Positions 1 to 10,382 of a DNA stretch of 64,000 nucleotides are shown here, piece by piece. Within the stretch, counting starts at the first letter, position 1, and each line of letters starts with the position of its first letter. The position numbers and the translations under genes were made by a program. Source of the stretch: Sambucus nigra (Eukaryota; Streptophyta; Magnoliopsida; Dipsacales; Adoxaceae); NCBI GenBank assembly GCA_949130495.1, contig OX422214.1:254762187-254826186 (forward strand), in the 5' to 3' direction. A model generated the notes under the pieces. That model was not told the origin of the DNA. It worked only from the letters and a program-made list of their open reading frames with translations, and did no database searches.

Positions 1-397
1 CCAAATGCATATTGGGTAACTTATTAAATTATAATTGGTTAAAGTATAAACCGGAATCCACTAAGCCTAATAAGACACATATGATTGAAAATAAATACTT
101 ATCTGCGGTTAAAAAGGTGGTGGATTCTTGGGGTATGATAGGAAGGTAGATCTCGTGGGTATAGGCTAGGCCTATGATAAGTTAGGTTATCCTAATAAAA
201 ATGGGGGTAATTTAACTAATAAAATTGAGGACGCGAATAGGTGCGCGCCTTTAGATGAGAGGTGAGTTGGGGTTCCACGAGAGTGCGATTCCACTTTAAT
301 TATGAAATCGTGCACCGATATTTATTATGCACGGTTAAGACACTTGCTAAATATGTTCACAACTCGGGCTCTGACCCGTTTACTTTTCTCTCCTGCT

Positions 398-454
<57 letters not shown>

Positions 455-977
455 CCATAGGTATCCTACCGCAGGATTCCGGATGACCTTCTATCCAGAG
501 TCTTGGGAGCCGTGACAGGTGCGGACTGTTGCGGGATGTTTCATGTAGCCGCTTCCTACTTATTTAAAATTTTAGGTAGGATTCATGTTGTATATCGGGT
601 TTTTACCCAAGGGATATTTATATACATGTTTATATCTATTCCATTTCAGCTATTATATTGGCTGTGACCCGACAGCTTATTCGGGTTTATCTCCTTGTGG
701 TATATTCAGTTGTATTTATTTATTTCATTTTATTATAGCATTTCGTTTATCATAGTTCTTTCTTGCATCTTTCTCTCATTTATTAGTAGTTTTATGGTGT
801 TGGTTTGTTAGTTGTTGCATGTTTTAAATTATTTAACATCTCGCTTATATGATATCGAGTAGTTAGTCCTATATTATATAGTACCGACAGTTGATGTTGA
901 GACTGGACCATCTGAAATTCCTGATTTAATGTAGTATAGGGCTGGCCACCCGTTATTATTTTAAGCGGGGTGTTACA
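1..977 (+). repeat. 5' LTR of LARD copy I, 3' portion only
   Basis: The stretch matches the last part of the LTR at 2623-6502 and ends in TGTTACA immediately before the primer binding site. It contains a conserved small hairpin, CGGGCTCTGACCCG, at 365-378, followed by a pyrimidine stretch and a (TA)n microsatellite at 401-452. The rest of this LTR lies upstream of the window. Confidence 0.85.
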
Positions 978-979
978 GA

Positions 980-991
980 TGGTATCAGAGC
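980..991 (+). promoter_or_regulatory. Primer binding site, initiator tRNA-Met
   Basis: TGGTATCAGAGC, two bases after the LTR end, is the standard plant primer binding site complementary to the 3' end of initiator tRNA-Met. It primes minus-strand synthesis and fixes the orientation of the element as plus. Confidence 0.9.
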
Positions 992-2609
992 ATCAGGTTC
1001 TAGAGTCCTTAGGATCTGTGCGAGTTTTCTGTGTTCTTCCGTTAACGTTCTTGATATAGAGCCCTATTGTTAAGGTTGTTGTGTTCACTGCGTTGTTTTC
1101 TTCTGTGAAGTATATTCACTTGATTGACGTTCTGTTAACGGTTGCTCTTGTTTCGTTTCAGACGTCGCCTAGATTTTATCGTCTAGGAAAGGATAGGATT
1201 AGAAGTACAATACCTATAGCATATTTTGAGTACGCTTTAATCGGGGGTATTTGTTTTCCCCGATTTCGGAGGAGATATTGAGGAGATTTCTAGCAGTGGT
1301 TCGAGGTGATTTATCGACGGTTGAGTAAGAAAGGAAAATTTACTCGAATGGCGAACCTTGGACTTAGTAAAATAAGTCTGAGGAGAGAAATATAGTGTAG
1401 TCTTTGGGAGGTTTAGGTTGAGAAACCCGTTAACCTTTGTTAGGAAGCTTGGTGTTGGTGACTTTTCCCCGACGTGAGGTGTGTGGAGTTGTCCCAATAT
1501 TGGGAGTATTGCCTTCTGGGAAGTGGGAGTAAGAAATTTGGAGACTCAGTTTCGTTGAGTGGGACTGAGGGAGTTTTCGGTAGTCTCAATAGTACTGTCC
1601 TTCAAAATGGTTAGGAAGGATTTTGGGAAAGATGTTTCTCTTGCAGAGAAATAGGTTTAGGAGTAATGATTATCCCGGAGGAAGTAGAGGGCCCTGAATT
1701 GAGATCCTTGGATGAAGTAAAACCATGGGGTTATGGAAGTATAAGGTAGAATACTTTTTTTTGGGTTTAAGTCATACTTTTTTCGATATCGGGAACGTCG
1801 AGAGTTATAATATTGAATTCCGGAGGTGCGGAATGTTAAGGTTTGTTGAGTAGTGGTTATTCGTCTTATGGATGGGTTAGGGCGTGTAATTGCGGTGTTC
1901 CAATGAGGGAAGAATTTATTTCATGGAAATGTGTTGATGTGATGTAGAAGAAATTTTTATATACCTGAGAAGTTCAAGTTTAGTAGGTGTATGTTGAGCG
2001 GATAATTTAGCTCATGGTTGTACTAGTTTGAGGACTAGGTAGCGGTTAGAAGTATTGTATTTGTTGAGGCCTTGTGTTTTAAACATGAGGTATTCATTTG
2101 GCGTGTCGAAAGACGCAGAATTTAATTATATTATATTATTATATAGGCCTTCGGGCAATATCTAATATATGAAAATCTTTTATAAAACCTTAAACCTGGT
2201 TCAACTAATCTCAATTCCCGACCTAGCTACACAGTAGTGTATTGGGAGGGTTCCTTGTTTGGATTTCGTTTGCGAGACCTCCCCAGCACGAAGGCAGCTA
2301 GCGTCAGGAATTGAGGAGAGTTCAACCATTGGGAATTTTCAAACTTTTATATAATTAATATGTTGCTATAGATTATATTGCTGAGGGTTCTATTACGATT
2401 TGAGGCTAATGGAGCCTGATTATAATTTTGCGAGTAGAAACTCGGATACAGGGTGTATGGGTGCCCTGGGTAGCTAGTTGATTTTAAAATTTATATGGTT
2501 CGACATGAGAACCAGGAAGGATCCGTATAGTGATCCTGAGGGTTGATGTAAGGACAAGACGATATTGAGGTCCTAGGCACATCTTAAATTTCGTGGACGA
2601 ATTTTTTTT
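992..2609 (+). other. Non-coding internal region of LARD copy I
   Basis: No retrotransposon protein is recognisable. The leader keeps the motif GAGCCCTATT (about 1060) and a polypyrimidine tract ending TTTCAG (acceptor AG at 1160-1161). These occupy the place where related elements have TTTCAG followed by the gag ATG, but here the ATG is ACG. A copy of the recurrent GGTTCCTTGTTTGG module lies at about 2221-2325. The internal region of the inverted copy (62256-63899) is nearly the same length. Confidence 0.7.
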
Positions 2610-2621
2610 AAGGGGGGAAAA
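2610..2621 (+). promoter_or_regulatory. Polypurine tract of LARD copy I
   Basis: AAGGGGGGAAAA directly precedes the 3' LTR, which starts TGTAACACCCC at 2623. This is the expected place and composition for the plus-strand primer. Confidence 0.85.
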
Positions 2622-3074
2622 TTGTAACACCCCAAGACTTTTGAGACTGAGAAATTAAATTTTGGGAAAATAAAATCTAATAAAATTGGAGAATTTCAAA
2701 ATTTGGAGTTTAAGTCCAAAAATAGAGGACGTTTTAAAGTATTCCAGATGATGATTTTAAGGGTACCATTGATCCTAGAAGGGTCGAGATAGTCAAAATG
2801 ACTGTCATTGGGTTTTATTTCGGCTCCGGAATATTTTTAAGTCAGTTTGACTCGAATTAGAGTAAACGAGTCATTTAAAGTGTGTATTAACATTTAAAAT
2901 TGAGTTTATTGTTTTAAAGGATTTAAAGGCTTATAGATTAAGCCTTCTCAATTGAGAGAAGAGAGAAAGAGAAAGGAAGAAGGAAAGAAGAAGAAAAGAA
3001 GAGAGAGAGGAAGAAAAGTTTGGGATTTTCGGCCCAACCGCGACAACGAGGACGATCCAACCTATACAAAATCG

Positions 3075-3094
3075 AGGCAAGTGTTTAATCTTGC
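3075..3094 (+). promoter_or_regulatory. Conserved AG|GCAAGT motif: candidate GC-type splice donor or hairpin
   Basis: AG|GCAAGT matches the consensus for GC-AG intron donors exactly and follows a purine-rich stretch resembling exonic splicing enhancers (2952-3018). The same motif recurs at the equivalent place in the other long LTRs here (34061-34068 and 41966-41973 on minus, 44659-44666, about 49577, about 53477, about 61790 on minus, about 28346 on minus). In most copies GCAAG is followed about 8 bases later by CTTGC, so a small hairpin is an alternative explanation. Function is inferred. Confidence 0.45.
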
Positions 3095-3370
3095 TAAATA
3101 AGTCATTTGTGTATTTTATTTCATAATTTGTGGGTTGAAGAATGGATTTTTGGGTATTAATATCAAAACCTAAAGTTTTGGGTTTAATCTTGAAATTAAT
3201 GCTTAAAAATGGGTTTAATGGAGTAGAAATGGTTGGGATCAACTTTAGGTTGATTTATTGCCTTAGAATCATGTTGTAATAGAGATTTGGAGGGTAGAAT
3301 GGAAAATTTAGGGTTTAAATTCGTGGGTTTTGCTGAAAATGGGAAAATTGGCCAAGATACCTGGTATGGC

Positions 3371-3486
3371 CGGTCGACCGCGCCCAGGGGACCGGTCGAC
3401 CGCGCCTTAAGGGAAAAGCCTACTGCATTTCTTCATAGGCAAAATTTGGAGCCGCGGTCGACCGAGGGTCTGGGACCGGTCGACCG
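3371..3486 (+). repeat. Paired palindrome array, CGGTCGACCG type
   Basis: Four perfect CGGTCGACCG palindromes are centred at 3375.5, 3397.5, 3459.5 and 3481.5. They form two pairs, each exactly 22 bp centre to centre. Because each unit is self-complementary, the two members of a pair can form a 10-bp hairpin. Equivalent arrays with different palindromes lie at the matching place in other LTR families in this window. Confidence 0.9.
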
Positions 3487-5230
3487 ATCCCCTGTTTTTA
3501 GCCCAAGACTTGGACTTCTTTCATTCCCTTTTCTTCTGGAATTTTAATTCCAGGAGCTTTCTTAATGGGCTTATTTAGGAAAGTTATGATATTAGATTGA
3601 GGGAATAGGGCACTAGGTCGAATGGGGACTTGCGGGCCTATGTTAAATTGATTTAGGAGGATGGGATGCCTCTTTTAGTAATGAAATGAAGATGGAATTT
3701 AAGTGAATATAGATATGATGGGAGGTTAAGAACTCATAGAGAGAGTTGCGAGGGTATGTTGTGAAATACTAGGCCAACATTTATGTCGAATCCTTATGAA
3801 GATAGGATATTGTTGAGATTAAAATTTGGGGCCCAATGAAAGAGAATGATCGCATATCCTTAATTATAAAAAATTTAAGGCATAAATCCGATAGGTGGTA
3901 GACTAGGGGATTCATAAAAGTGATTGAACCGTAGTCAAATTCGAGAGCGATGAGATCATATTACCAACTAGAGTAGAGTGTGTAAATCTAGTTGGGGTAG
4001 ATGTTGTTTATTAATGTGTGATTCACATAGAGGATTTTCACTAAAATATGGGATTATTTGATGAAGTTAATATTGAGCTCGAGGCTTATAGACTAGTAGT
4101 TAGGTGTATACCGATAGTCGAAATTATAACTAGGTTCTTTAATGTGCTCTCGGATATAGATGGTATGTGTAGTGATGGGTTCCTACACAAAATTTTGGGT
4201 GATAACCCTAAGGTTGAATATATATGTATATATAAATACATATGATTTTGGGACACTATTCATCATAGTAAAAATGATTGAATATGTTTCAAGTGAGGGA
4301 TTGTATTCACATATCGAGGTAAATTAAAGGAAATTGTGGTGACGACTTGTATATTGAGGATTATATGTATACTTAAAGCCGAGATGATATTTACTATACA
4401 TATGAAGGAGATATAGTTTGTATATATAGATATGTGGATATGTGAATATATGTATATCTATATATCTATATAGATATGACTCTATGGATATATTTATGTT
4501 ATGGACATATGTGGTATGGATACTTAAACCTTATATGATGGTTTAATATTTGATCATATGACTGGATCATATGGATGTATATATATTATGCATGTGAATG
4601 ATGTGTATACTTATTTGGTTAAGCATACCCTGCTCATGCTATCATTGGGAAGTTACGCGCGTAGAGGGTGAGCATCCTGGCTAGAAAAGCAAGGTGTGGA
4701 TATTCCCCAGGTCATAGTCGTCCCGTGTGTTATTATATGATATATATATGTATTTTTGGGATGAGACGTGGTGGGTATGTTTCGTCTCATTGCCGGTTAG
4801 GAGCTATGACCGCTTCCCGGGACGTCGTATGCGTGTGTTTACCACGAGATGGGTGTCGTTTAGTCCCACCATGGTGGCCCCAGTATTGCTACGTGAGCCG
4901 GGCACTGGGAAGATGGTAGCATTGATGCAGTTTATCGGCGCTATATATAGGCGGCTATTTATCTGTGCATGGCCTTTGTACATCATATACGGTATGTATA
5001 CATGGTCATGAGATTGGATAATGGTGTGTATATATATATGGCTAGAATGAAATGCCTATATATATATATATTTATATATCCTATAGATGAAAGGATATAT
5101 AATCTTTGTAGAGTACATCTTGGATGATTATGGTGTACTAGATTGATGGGGGTTGATGTATCGCGTTTAAGGAATATTTCGATTACATCATCCTAAGGAT
5201 ATTATTGGAGATTGTAGATGTTTTCATATT

Positions 5231-5240
5231 GTAGTAGTAA

Positions 5241-5329
<89 letters not shown>
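5231..5329 (+). repeat. (TAG)n microsatellite
   Basis: About 33 near-perfect TAG units lie within the LTR. The corresponding place in the inverted copy has a much shorter array (about 59581-59626), so the tract is length-variable. The long Ser and Tyr runs it encodes in open frames are artefacts. Confidence 0.95.
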
Positions 5330-5921
5330 TATGGTATGTATGGCATTATGGATCTCTAAGATCCATATTGTCAAGGAGTAGTGTAACGGGGCGGTTCCTT
5401 ATTTGGATTTCGCTTTGCGAGACACCCCACGCACGAAACGCAGCGCAGCGTTGAAATTGGAGAGAAGTTTTGTCAATAATAATTATGTATGCATGTTAAT
5501 TAGAAATTACATCATATGTTTCAACCCAAATGCATATTGGGTAACTTATTAAATTATAATTGGTTAAAGTATAAACCGGAATCCACTAAGCCTAATAAGG
5601 CACATATGATTGAAAATAAATACTTATCTGCGGTTAAAAGGAGGTGGATTCTTGGGGTATGATAGGAAGGTAGATCTCGTGGGTATAGGCTAGGCCTATG
5701 ATAAGTTAGGTTGTCCTAATAAAAATGGGGGTAATTTAACTAATAAAATTGAGGACGCGAATAGGTTCACGCCTTTAGATGAGAGGTGAGTTGGGGTTCC
5801 ACGAGAGTGCGATTCCACTTTAATTATGAAATCGTGCACCGATATTTATTATGCACGGTTAACACACTTGCTAAATATTTTCACAACTCGGGCTCAGACC
5901 CGTTTACTTTTCTCTCCTGCT

Positions 5922-5978
<57 letters not shown>

Positions 5979-6502
5979 CCACGGGTATCCTACCGCAGGG
6001 ATGCCGGATGACCATCTATCTAGAGTCTTGGGAGCCGTGACAGGTGCGGACTGTTGCGGGATGTTTCATGTAGCCGCTTCCTACTTCTTTAAAATTTTAG
6101 GTAGGATTCATGTTGTATATCGGGTTTGTACCCAAGGGATATTTATATACATGTTTATATCTATTCCATTTCAGCTATTGTATTGGTTGTGACCCGACAG
6201 CTTATTTGGGTTTATCTCCTTGTGGTATATTCAGTTGTATTTATTTATTTCATTTTATTATAGCATTTCGTTTATCATAGTTCTTTCTTGCATCTTTCTC
6301 TCATTTATTAGTAGTTTTATGGTGTTGGTTTGTTAGTTGTTGCATGTTTTAAATTATTTAACATCTCGCTTATATGATATCGGGTAGTTAGTCCTATATT
6401 ATATAGTACCGGCAGTTGATGTTGAGACTGGACCATCTGAAATTCCTAATTTAATGTTGTATAGGGCTGGCCACCCGTTATTATTTTAAGCGGGGTGGTA
6501 CA

Positions 6503-6724
6503 GATTTAGACTCTTATAATTGTCATGGATGTGTTATTATATTCCTATTTTTTCACATGTGGTTATGTTAATGAAATAGATAATTGACACTAACTTAATT
6601 TAACATTGGTGGTTAGTAATTTAAGAATGATTTTCGATAGTGATGCTAAGAATGAATCAAATGACATTCATGTTTATTTTGACAAAGGACCGATCACCCT
6701 GATTAAAGTAGGCGGGGTGTCACA
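6503..6724 (+). repeat. 3' tail of an older LTR (LTR-D type)
   Basis: These 222 bp match 55677-55898, which is the end of the longer LTR at 52974-55898. Both end in a GC-rich stretch and TGTCACA. The LARD insertion separates this tail from the rest of its LTR. Confidence 0.8.
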
Positions 6725-7810
6725 ATGTTGTATTTTATAGATTTACCATACCATAATCGATTTATTTTCTTCAATGAAAATGAAAGGGATAAACTATTAA
6801 GAACAAAAGTATAAATTTAATCACAAAAGCTTCAAAATGATGTTTCTATTATGGAGAAAATAACTAGATCGTATGTGGTACCTTTTATGTCTCATAATCA
6901 TTTGCTTCATTTTAAAAAGGAGGAGACATAAATCATTAGTAACAACGTAACAAATCAACAAAATGAACCCCAATATTAAATATGTTGCAATGAGGAAATT
7001 ATAAGAAATGACAAATACATACCAAAGTCATTTAGTTGCCTTGACAAATAAATAATGTCCTAGGATTTTGGGTGCTTGATCTTCCATTGTAAGTGTCACA
7101 AAGGGTAAATATATATTTTGGGTTTTGGGTGCTTGATCTTCCATAGTAAGGGTTTCGTAGACTGAGATAGAGAGAGAAAAGAGGAAAAGAAGATGATTTA
7201 TAATAGTAAAAGAGGGATTATATGCAAGTGGATGAGGCATGAGGGAGAGCACGAGAGAATTAATTATTAAAGAGGATGTCTGTGTGTGGATGTGGGAGAG
7301 GAAGATGGAATGAAATACTTGAGGGTATAAGAGAAATTTTCAAATGTGTGAGGGTATTTTAGATAATTAATTATACTAAATGTCCTAGGATCATTTTATG
7401 CAGTAGATATGAAAGATCTAAAAAAAATTAGAATGGAAAAAGAAACATGAACGATCACTTTAAAAAATTGTGTAATTATTCGGTCATTTGATTTTTAACA
7501 TTCGCTGATATGTCTTCTTTATAATTATATACCCAATCTTTTTTTTTATTCAGGTTTAGCACCCAATTTTATGGAAACTGTTTGATTAATTTAGTTGACC
7601 GTTAACCCTAACCATTTTTGGGTATAATCCAAAATTACCCTTCTATTTAATAAATCAAAAATTTACCCTCTGCACTAAACTATTTTTTAAGGATAACACA
7701 TCTACCATCTCGTTTAAAACATCACAATCATTTTCCATTTCTGTCAAAATTTACGCACTTCGTACTCTCACTATTCATACCACCAAAAATAAAATAATAG
7801 GCGAGACAAA

Positions 7811-7855
<45 letters not shown>

Positions 7856-8193
7856 AGCTTAAATCCTTACGGTTTTGCCACGTGTTAACGACATTAAATT
7901 CACCCGTATATGTGTATAAAATGGTATTTGTATTCTGACTCATCGTCTTACTCCAACTCTCCAACCTCTGCCCAAAGACTATCTATTTTCCTTCCAAATG
8001 CCAGACTATCTAGATACCTCCATTTCCCTTTTATCCCTCATCTCCAAATTTCACTTTCTTTCCCTTTGTTTCTATTTCTCTCCCTCGACTACTATGAAAG
8101 GGAAGAAGAAGCTATTACACAAGATGGTACTGACCAAACACTGCTTTGGAGAAAACGATTTGGTCCATAAATAGCCCAACTCCTTCCAAGTGG
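6503..8193 (+). repeat. Left copy of a 1.7-kb direct duplication
   Basis: The sequence is repeated in the same orientation at 55677-57342 with only scattered differences. It comprises the 222-bp LTR tail and about 1.47 kb of flank. The flank contains a tandem near-repeat of the words GGTGCTTGATCTTCCAT (about 7068 and 7127), a (TA)n tract expanded in this copy (about 7815-7851), a CACGTG core (about 7880) and a pyrimidine-rich, leader-like stretch (7960-8090). An 86-codon open frame at 7910-8170 is kept as 80 codons in the other copy, but that follows from DNA identity. I do not recognise a gene. Confidence 0.85.
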
Positions 8194-8215
8194 CACTACA
8201 CCAAATCTGCCCATT

Positions 8216-8492
8216 TGTCAAGGTCATTGACATTGACAAATCCAACTTGTCAAGGTCAATGACCGTGACATTTCGAGGCGAGACAACTTTTTTTGTCACG
8301 GTCATTGACCTTGACACAAAACTCGCATTTTGTGTCACGGCCGTGTCAAGGTCAATGACCGTGACACGTTTGTCACAGTTCTAAACCGTGACATAACCGT
8401 GACCCCTCTTGCCCAGAATTGTCACGGTCAATGACCGTGACACGTCTGGGACAACTTTTGTCATGGACTTGTCACGGTCATTGACCGTGACA
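8216..8492. repeat. CACTA subterminal repeats: six 23-bp palindromes
   Basis: Six copies of an imperfect palindrome with arms TGTCACGGTCA start at 8216, 8248, 8294, 8344, 8420 and 8470, with additional half-sites at about 8371-8403. In this superfamily, clustered subterminal motifs are the binding sites of the TNPA-type protein. The lack of a matching cluster elsewhere in the window argues that the other end has been lost. Confidence 0.88.
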
Positions 8493-8518
8493 ATTCTGGG
8501 TAGAATTTTAAAAAAAAT

Positions 8519-8554
8519 CTGCTGGGCAGTATGGCCACCGCCACTGCCCAGCAG
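8519..8554. other. 12-bp perfect inverted repeat (hairpin) inside the CACTA end
   Basis: CTGCTGGGCAGT at 8519-8530 is exactly complementary to ACTGCCCAGCAG at 8543-8554, leaving a 12-base loop. It lies between the subterminal repeats and the 3' end of the TNPA-like gene. A role in transcript 3' ends or in transposition is possible but not shown. Confidence 0.7.
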
Positions 8555-8734
8555 TATATTTGTACCTGTTATAGCAACGTTGTACCTGTTTCAAACATCA
8601 TATATCCAACACAAACTAAAGATAATGCAAATATATATTCATGACGATATAATCCAAATATTCAAAGTAAAAACAATATACATGACGATATAATAGAAAT
8701 ATAATTAAAATGGACAAACTTATAAATAATGTTA

Positions 8735-10382
8735 CTACATGTCTTGGATAAAACTGAGGAGGTGAGTAGGCCACACGACATACGAATTGACGCACCCACT
8801 AATATACGTCGTGCCGCATTGTTCGCACAACCACAATAGGGAGTTCTCCTTCCCGGGTATGACATGCGTGATGAGCACCCTGGACTCCATCTCTTGAAGC
8901 ACACGTCCATGGACTATTCCACCCTCGACGATATTCGGGTCCCTCAACCCCCGCCCTATCCGCTGGCCATCAAATACGTCCACTATGAACACGCTCGGCC
9001 AACCAATTGTCGACAATGGTCTGTTGGAGGGCGTCAAATAGGGAAGTGGATCGTCGAAGTATGAACGTGTCGGTGATGAAGCAGCGAGGTCCACATCCTC
9101 GTCATCCTGCGCCTCGTCCTCCCGCACCTCCTCCTCCACCGCCTTCTCCTTCCCTTTCCCTTTCCCTTTACGGTCTCCACCCAACGTACGCTTCATAAAT
9201 GCGTACATATCTTGGACCGTCGCCTCCAAACGGGACAGCTTCGCGTCGTGTGAATCCACCGTTCGAGCCAACCCGGTGTCGCTCGTCTCCAATCCGATGA
9301 TCCTAGATTTGGCCACCCGCGAGCTCACTCCCCTTGTCCTACCTTTGCGATCAGAGCCAAGCACTTGGCTGAGTGCGTCTGTGGACAAAGATGCCTTGTC
9401 GGCATCAGACTGTGACTCATGCACTTCCTTAAGCTTTGCCTGAAACGACAAAAAGCACATGATTAGTAAAATAAGTAAACTAAAAAATTATAACGTAATT
9501 AACAATAATTAAACTGTCGGATTACTTACAATCGTGGCCGCGACGCTCGGGGACACCTCCTTGTCCTTCCCCTTCTTCGTCCAAAGAGCCACATAAGTAT
9601 CGAGCCTATGTGGCTTACCCCCTGGCCCACTCCCTACCCCCTGAAATAAAATAAAGCAAAGTAAACTTAGTATCGGCCCCGCAAAGTAAAATAATATCCA
9701 ATAATATATTTCTGTAGTTATAGATAAATTAAATCTTACCTGCATCCTATGCTCCACCTCAGCGTAAGAGGTCCGACCGGAGTAGTGCACGTCCGTCTTT
9801 TTAGCCCGATTTTCCCTCCTCGATTGGCGAGATGCCAATTGTCAATCCTCGATCTCATTGTCAATGAACTTTTGCCATTGTGCCAATGAGATCGGCTCCT
9901 TGGGCGGGACGGATCCACGCCATTGTAAAATGGACTCTCGTGTTTTTCCAAAGTACCGTGTCCGCATATTTTTCTTCCACGTCTTGTGTGGCTCCCTCAA
10001 CTGCTCCAAGACGGAATCGCGTAGCTTTGGATCCAAGTTGAATTGTTCCTGTCCAACAAATACAATGTTAGTTGCGAATAAATATAAATATAAATATAAA
10101 TTGAAATATTCATATAAATATTACCTGTAGTGCCGCCCAAACAGCTAACTTGAGCTCATACGGCACCTCCTTCCAACTCATAAACCCCGGGCCGATGACC
10201 GTCTTTAGCAGCTCGAGGGATCTCGCTAAAAGCTCCGACTTGTTTTCGACGGTAATCCCAAATTTTCCATATTTGGGGAGCCTAGGGGCGGAGGAGCGAT
10301 CGTCGCCTCCGCTATCACCGAACCCAGACGACATCATCATAAACAGCATCATCATCTTCGCCCTAACATCTGAAGGAGACAT
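8735..10382 (-). pseudogene. TNPA-like protein of plant Ptta/En/Spm transposase family, four exons, one internal stop
   Basis: Four exons join with GT-AG introns, all in phase 0: 10382-10125, 10048-9740, 9640-9530 and 9439-8735, giving about 460 codons. Exon 2 carries the family's conserved pattern (FNLDP..RDSVLEQL, RYFGK, then SRRENRAKK..H..G). Exon 4 has a coiled-coil-like segment (SHDAKLSRLEATVQDMYAFM), a basic and acidic linker, and a tail without a recognisable domain. A TGA at 9842-9844 interrupts exon 2 in frame. The start is the Met at 10380-10382, since upstream is low-complexity DNA. In this family such proteins bind subterminal repeats rather than cut DNA. The assignment rests on motif pattern and position; without the stop the splicing would be consistent with a gene that was recently active. 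Confidence 0.75.

Larger units (their letters stand above)
1..6502 (+). mobile_element. LARD-like non-autonomous LTR retrotransposon (copy I)
   Basis: This element has LTRs of about 3.9 kb around an internal region of only about 1.65 kb, the proportions of large retrotransposon derivatives that depend on proteins from relatives. In order it shows the 3' part of the 5' LTR, a primer binding site, a non-coding internal region, a polypurine tract and a complete 3' LTR. Positions 1-977 repeat at about 5526-6502. No gag or pol domain is readable in any frame. A second copy lies inverted at 58308-64000. The 5' end is outside the window, so the target duplication cannot be verified; the five bases after the 3' LTR are GATTT (6503-6507). 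The insertion interrupts an older LTR whose uninterrupted relative is at 55677. Confidence 0.85.
2623..6502 (+). repeat. 3' LTR of LARD copy I (3880 bp)
   Basis: The LTR runs from TGTAACACCCC to GGGGTGGTACA. In order it holds a block containing TCGAGATAGTCAAAATGAC (about 2788), a purine-rich leader (2952-3018), the AG|GCAAGT motif (3075-3082), paired GGTCGACC palindromes (3371-3486), a conserved block with GCTATCATTGGGAAGTT (about 4638), a (TAG)n microsatellite, the GGTTCC module (about 5372-5468), the hairpin CGGGCTCAGACCCG (5889-5902) and a (TA)n tract (5925-5976). None of its open frames resembles a protein. Confidence 0.88.
8194..10382. mobile_element. CACTA (En/Spm-type) transposon, left end and TNPA-like gene; right end not found
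   Basis: The element begins CACTACACCAAA directly after TGG (8191-8193). The unoccupied relative at 57340-57342 reads TGG and then continues into different sequence, which fixes the insertion point and suggests a 3-bp target duplication TGG. Subterminal palindromic repeats and a TNPA-like gene pointing toward this end follow. I could not find the matching right terminus, nor the continuation of the empty-site sequence, between here and 22775. No TNPD-type catalytic transposase is visible. The element is therefore truncated, rearranged or non-autonomous, and the right coordinate given is only the gene start. Confidence 0.75.

Noticed and set aside
5183..5454. Open frames with long Ser or Tyr runs across the TAG repeat
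   Set aside because: They are translations of a microsatellite inside an LTR and have no conserved flanks.
5372..5468. Hammerhead ribozyme in the GGTTCC module, suggested by ACGAAAC
   Set aside because: The required CTGATGA core and closing stems are absent, so a retrozyme-type ribozyme is not supported.
7028..7252. Conserved minus-strand small frame with a repeated LTMEDQAPK word, also at 56202-56414
   Set aside because: Both copies are part of the same recent DNA duplication, so conservation does not show selection; no homologue is recognised.
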